64,000 nucleotides of DNA from NCBI GenBank assembly GCA_947044365.1, contig OX345636.1, positions 55,717,746 through 55,781,745 of the forward strand, in the 5' to 3' direction. The translations under genes and the position numbers were made by a program. Source of the stretch: Petrosia ficiformis. Its lineage: Eukaryota; Porifera; Demospongiae; Haplosclerida; Petrosiidae. This document shows, piece after piece, positions 59,232 to 64,000 of this stretch (the first letter of the stretch is position 1; each line of letters opens with the position of its first letter). The notes under the pieces are model-generated. The model had not been told where the DNA came from and made no database searches. It saw nothing but the letters and a program-made list of their open reading frames with translations.

Positions 59232-59561
59232 CTATATACACTTGTTTCCTAGTATTTTCAGCTTCTCTTTGAAGTGGCTCACTAACTGGCACAGCATTTC
59301 TAGTGGTAGAAAGTGTAAAAAGTACATCTCTATGTCGTTCATGTTCTTAAAAATCTCGAGAGCCTTTTTCCACTTGGAAAATCCAGTACTTATGAAAGCA
59401 GAATCTGCTTTGGCATTCCATATTCCCACAGTATGACACTTTGTTGCAATCATACAATGGAAACAAAATACTTTTAGTTGATATAGCCTTGCATAAGTGT
59501 ATCCATGGAAATTGTGTATACCAAGATGGCAACAAACACCTTGTCTTCCCAGATTGGACAT
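59232..59561 (-). pseudogene. hAT-like transposase relic (TTF-type zinc finger region)
   Basis: The 109-codon minus-strand frame contains KVFCFHCMIATKC followed by AFISTGFSKWKKALEIFK. An overlapping frame just upstream reads PSWYTQFPWIHLCKAIST. Together they follow the pattern W-x-x-x-PW ... FCF-x-C ... GF-x-x-WK-x-A of the TTF-type zinc finger at the N-terminus of many hAT-like transposases and ZMYM-type proteins, but a frameshift separates the two parts. No catalytic core follows. It is a relic; the family call is moderate. Confidence 0.5.
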
Positions 59562-60708
59562 TTTTTGTTTTGTTTAACAGTGTTGAGTTGGTTGGTTGGC
59601 TGATATCAGAATCTCAACCAAATAAGTACAACATAAGGAAGTACATGTCTCACTATTTGAGCATGGTTGTTGGAATGGGGGTATTTCCAGTGATGGATCA
59701 TCCTCTTCATGACCATCTTCTTCATCATTTGCTCAAAAGTTTTGTTGGGGAGACTGAGATGAGAATCATCACCTAGTACTGCTGAGTAATATAGTACTCC
59801 ATTAGACCAAGAGTGCTGTAAATAATTATTAAATAATACCTTTAGGTATGTAGTAAGAAGTTAAAGGCATCTGCTTGTTTTCTGATTTGCCAGCAACAGC
59901 CTTTCTTTTTTTAGCCTGTGAGATCTTTGGAAACTCAGTGACTCATGTGCTCTCAGTGAGGTGCTGAATGAAACACTTGTGGTAACGAAAATGCAATGCA
60001 TATTCTGTTTTTGGCTGTTACTTGCATGATGTAATCTAAAATTTAATTTTCTATAGTATGGATATATCTACTTCTGAAATTCATGTCAAATCTAATTCAC
60101 AAGTATACAATAATTTCTAAACACTATAAATATACAATCCCATAATTATTATACAGAACAATACAGGTCACTAACACTGCATGTTCACATAGCAATTTGT
60201 ATACATTAAATTTGGTCATATTCAGAGAATTTTGAGAGTAAAGTAATGTCTTAATACTACATGTTGGTTTGAAATTTTGACAGTTAATAGAAATGAACAA
60301 ATCACTAACAGAACTATAGTTTTCTGCATGGCACGGTTAATTACTACATGGTCTGTCTTACATCATTAAACTTATCAAAACATGGTATTTATGTGTTAAT
60401 TTCACATTCAGTTTGGTGTTTCTTTTATTAAGTGTTAATGTGCATACACCAATGACAGCTGCAAAGCTAAAAACTTTGCACTTACTGCACTAATAATTAT
60501 TATGTATAATAATTATAATTATAGCTTAATATGAAAAGCATTTTAATGGTCTCATTAAAAAAATATGTATTTTCTATGTTTCTGCTGTTCAATTCTAACA
60601 ATTTGGGTTGTGGTACTTTGTATTGTAAATAAGTAGCTGCGCATACATTCCTCCTTTCTCAGTATAATAGTTTTCGCAACATTATGATTATGATAGTCAA
60701 ATATAAAT
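59562..60708. other. No gene recognised
   Basis: AT-rich DNA without convincing exons; nothing to report. Confidence 0.45.
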
Positions 60709-61098
60709 GTGACTGAATTTGCAAAAATCAGGCTTATGGGATAAAATTTCTAAATTGATTTATTGTATTAGCTGAATAGAGTATTTATAATTAATTAGCT
60801 CCAGAATGATATATGATACATCTCAATTACAAAAAAGACAAAGCTATAGCGGGGGAAAAATCGTTGTAGTCACAAATCCTTCATTTTGAGAAAAACGTAA
60901 TGAATAAAAACTTTTTTATGAGTGGCTAGCGAAGCACAGAGATGTCTCCAAACCTCTCTGAAAGTATGAGTGAATATGTAAGGTGTTAATGAAGCTTTTT
61001 ATGTAGTAAAACCGTGATCACCCGAGTAAGCCATAACCGTCTATTTTCACTCGTATCTCAAAATTAACCATAAGCCTGATTTTTAAAAATTCGGTCAC
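60709..61098. mobile_element. MITE with about 30-bp terminal inverted repeats
   Basis: The left end is GTGACTGAATTTGC, then AAAAATCAGGCTTATGG. The right end, read inward, is GTGACCGAATTTTT, then AAAAATCAGGCTTATGG. The 390-bp element is non-coding. A target duplication is not clear, so the superfamily is open. Confidence 0.72.
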
Positions 61099-61559
61099 AA
61101 ATGAATATTATACTGTTTCATCATCATCATGTTTTATGTGTGAGTTTAAGTTCTGTCATGGCAAAATGTTTTGTTAGTTTGTGTTTCCTGGTAATGCACA
61201 TCAGACAAGGGAGATACCATGCAAACAGACTGCATTAGAGAAGTGGGAAGCAATATTGAGCTACAGATGAATTAGACATTATGATATTATTTTTGTGTAG
61301 CCAGGATAAATTGGTTATTTATTATAAACACAAATGTAAACTCCATCACTAAAACACTGAGTTTATGAGCTAAACCATAATATTATGTGCTTCCTACCTG
61401 ACATACAGGTATGATACTTCAATTTTGAGCCATTTTGAAAGCACAAAATCAATTCATCAACCATTAAACTGATTGTTCATGCCAAGAATGACTAATGAAG
61501 TCATAATTAGCTTTTAATAAATAGCCTAATGTCTGCAAGTATATTTTTTGAGATCTGTG

Positions 61560-64000
61560 TATTATAACATATATCGACAAGTGGTGAAACCATTTGTACT
61601 TTTGAAGACAAAAGGAAATACTTAAAATTTGGAGATCTGAAGACAAGTATTTGCAAAGATACAAGTTTCATACGAGCATTAATTAGAGAGCCAGGTGAAT
61701 AAAAAACTATGTTTGTGGCTAAACTTGGAGCAATAACCGAATACTGTAAATTTGGAGATAGTTTGAATGATTCCCTTCGAGATCGGTTAGAGTCTTGAGT
61801 GAATGAAGACAACATACATGTAGCAAAGATTGTTATTAGAGAAAGTACTAAACTTCAACAAACCTCTGGAGATTGTAGTGTGCATGGAGACTGCAAAAAA
61901 AATGTGGATGAGTTGTAAGCTTTGCCATCAACATTTCCCAAAGTTGGTAGCATGTCATGCTTTTGGTGCGGTAAAAAACGACTTTCCAGATGAATGTAAC
62001 ATCAAGGAAGATGAATTCTTCAGTTTTGGGAAAATAGGCCACATCCAGAATGTCTGTAGGAGGGTTCTTCCCAAGAAAAATAATTTCCCTCAAAGGTCAA
62101 GGTCAGACCACAGGTGTGCTTTCCAGAAGCCAATGAAAAGCCCATCAAACCACAAGCCACAGCCTAAGTTAAAGTTGTTGTCAACCAATTGCAGTCATGC
62201 AATAACAATCAAATAGAACTGATAATACATATCGATAACACACCTCTTTAGAAGGAGCTACGCACAGGAGCATCGATGTCACTGATATCAGCAAAATACT
62301 TTGCTACTTTACAGTCAAGTCAGTGACTACTGAAGTGAAACATTGTATTACACATATACTCTGGAGAACAAATAAGAGTAGTAGGGAACATTGATGTATT
62401 GCTGAAGTGTATCGTTGTCACCTTGCCACTTCTAGTGATTGAGGGTGAACTTCTAAGTTTAATAGGTCATAACTGGCTCAAGCACATAAAACCCGATTCG
62501 AAGAGTATATACATTATAAAAGGTGATGATCTACAATCGACGTTAGAAAAGCATTGAGATGCATTTAGACACAGACGTGGAAAATTACAGAGTTAGTAGT
62601 TACCAAGCAAAGATAATAATATATAGAACAATAGGCTACAGCAAGGCTCACACAGTTACTTATTCCATGAAAGATAAGATTGAGGAAGAACTCAACAGAC
62701 TGGTGTCTCTAGGAATCTTCCATCAGCACAGTTTATGGATTGGGCAATGCCAATCATTTCCGTTCTCAAGTGAGATAAAAGTGTGAAGATACACAATGAT
62801 TTTAAAGTAACAGTGAATCCTGTGTCGATACCAGATAGCTATTCTATTCCAAGGATTGTGAATATTTTTCCTATCCTAGGTGGAGGAACAACATTTACGA
62901 AGTTAAGCCAGGCATATCAGCAGATTGAACTAGAAGACTCCTCAAAATAGTACACACTTATTAACACTCATAAAAGACTATTCCAATACAATAGATTGCC
63001 CTTTGAAATAGCCTCTGCCTCAAGCTACATTTCAAAAAGTAATGGAGAGTTTACTTCAAGGGTTGCAGGTGTAGTGGATTATGTTCTTGTAACATCGACA
63101 ACTAACGAAGAACATTTAAAGTCACTAGAGTTAGTACTAAAATGAATGGAAGCGGGATTGTTTTTAAAGATAGAGAAATATTAGCTCATGACTAGTTTGG
63201 TGACTTACTTAGGACATGTTATAGGCATTAAAGGATTACACCCTATAGAAGAAAAAGTCAATGTCATAATACAGCACCTAGCCCAAGGAACTTAACTCAG
63301 CTAAGGTCATGCCTCGAATAGTGATATATTATATCGTTTCTTACCTAACCTAGCAGCTGTTCTTTTTCGTTTCTACAGGTTAATACGAAAAAAAAACCTG
63401 TGGTCAACCTAAGAAGTTTACAAGTGCAGAATTCGAGACATTTCTGAGACTGAATGGTGTGACACATGTTACTACAACACCATACCATCGACAATCAAAC
63501 AGATTTGCTGAACATATGGTTCAATTATTTGAAGCAGAATTAAGAAACTTGACTGAAGGTACAATAAGTATTAAAATGGCTAGATTTTTGTTTTATTACA
63601 GAATAACACCCCATAGTATAGCTGGTATAGCACAGCAGAACTTATGTTTGGTAAACAGCTGAGAACTAGATTTCAGTTGTTACAAATCGATTTAGCATCC
63701 AAAGTTTCTAAGAAACAGGAGCAACAGAAGAGTATATTTGATAGACACACTAAATTTTGCAATTTTAGCTTAGAATATTATGTGTAGCTATGTTCATAAG
63801 TTTTTGCTACATAGTTTACAACAAACGTTGCCTGGAAAAATTGTTCGAAGTAAGCTTGAAAATAATAGTCGTGTTACAAGACACAAAATTCACAATTGTA
63901 ATCGTACAGTAGAACATATTCCAGAACTAGACTGTACTCTTCACCAACAAGTCCACCAACATATGCAACAAATACATTCTCACAAAACAATCACGATATC
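61560..64000 (+). pseudogene. Broken Ty3/Gypsy retrotransposon (runs off the right edge)
   Basis: Plus-strand fragments follow gag-pol order with many stops and frameshifts. They are a gag piece (FGDSLNDSLRDRLES, LEKVLNFNKPLEI), a damaged zinc knuckle (61,910-62,075, GKIGHIQNVC), protease end (LPLLVIEGELLSLIGHNWL, about 62,430), RT pieces (EEELNRLVSLGIF; KLSQAYQQIEL; LVTYLGHVIGI) and integrase core (NGVTHVTTTPYHRQSN, about 63,450). RNase H and the integrase zinc finger are missing between about 63,290 and 63,400, so there is an internal deletion. It is a different, older family from the intact element at 35-40 kb. No LTR was recognised within the window. Confidence 0.85.

Noticed and set aside
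59441..59776. 111-codon plus-strand ORF
   Set aside because: It overlaps the minus-strand hAT-like relic, whose motifs explain the open frame better; no recognisable domain on the plus strand.

Overview
This is AT-rich animal nuclear DNA, most likely from a demosponge (Amphimedon-like). That placement is my inference from gene style: short AT-rich introns of about 50-60 nt, a lineage-specific kelch/coiled-coil/ZU5 multidomain family, dense TGTACATGTACA-type palindromic microsatellites, and a mix of metazoan transposons. There is no bacterial or organellar signal, no rRNA and no CRISPR array.

Layout. 1-2.3 kb: minisatellite and unassigned DNA, then a pogo/Tigger transposase fragment. 2.77-6.32 kb: a complete-looking EnSpm/CACTA-type DNA transposon with CACAG/CACAC ends, subterminal palindromes, a spliced Tnp2-like transposase on the minus strand with every exon junction in frame, and a second ORF on the plus strand. 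6.3-10.4 kb: dispersed repeats and a piggyBac-like MITE. 10.38-22.35 kb: 'gene A', a plus-strand gene of at least 22 exons whose junctions all keep frame. It encodes a six-kelch propeller, a long coiled coil, a ZU5 domain, an acidic/Ser linker of small phase-1 exons, an unrecognised conserved domain and a helical C-terminal domain. One intron carries about 3.9 kb of GTAT/ACAT microsatellite. 22.4-35.4 kb: no gene seen, but many MITEs (piggyBac-like, Tc1/mariner-like, hAT-like), a 617-bp tandem duplication, an inverted repeat pair and several satellites. 35.40-39.99 kb: a young, intact Ty3/Gypsy (Mag-like) LTR retrotransposon on the minus strand, with 303-bp LTRs, a 5-bp TSD and one 1307-aa gag-pol ORF. 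40-46 kb: mostly empty, with a decayed ZU5 fragment. 46.3-57.0 kb: 'gene B', a diverged tandem paralogue of gene A that is decaying. It lacks one kelch exon, has a nonsense codon in ZU5 and has frameshifts in the last exon. Its introns have collected a SINE, a perfect 136-bp inverted repeat, a Crypton-like relic and several hairpins. 57-64 kb: an hAT-like relic, a MITE and a broken gypsy element running off the right edge.

The host content is thus one gene family: A looks functional, B looks pseudogenised or truncated, and a ZU5 fragment lies between them. Everything else recognised is transposon or simple repeat. The A/B comparison shows exon gain and loss in the coiled-coil and linker parts, and almost all of those exons are symmetric phase 1-1. 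The propeller, coiled coil and ZU5 suggest a cytoplasmic scaffold or adaptor, but no function can be assigned from sequence alone.
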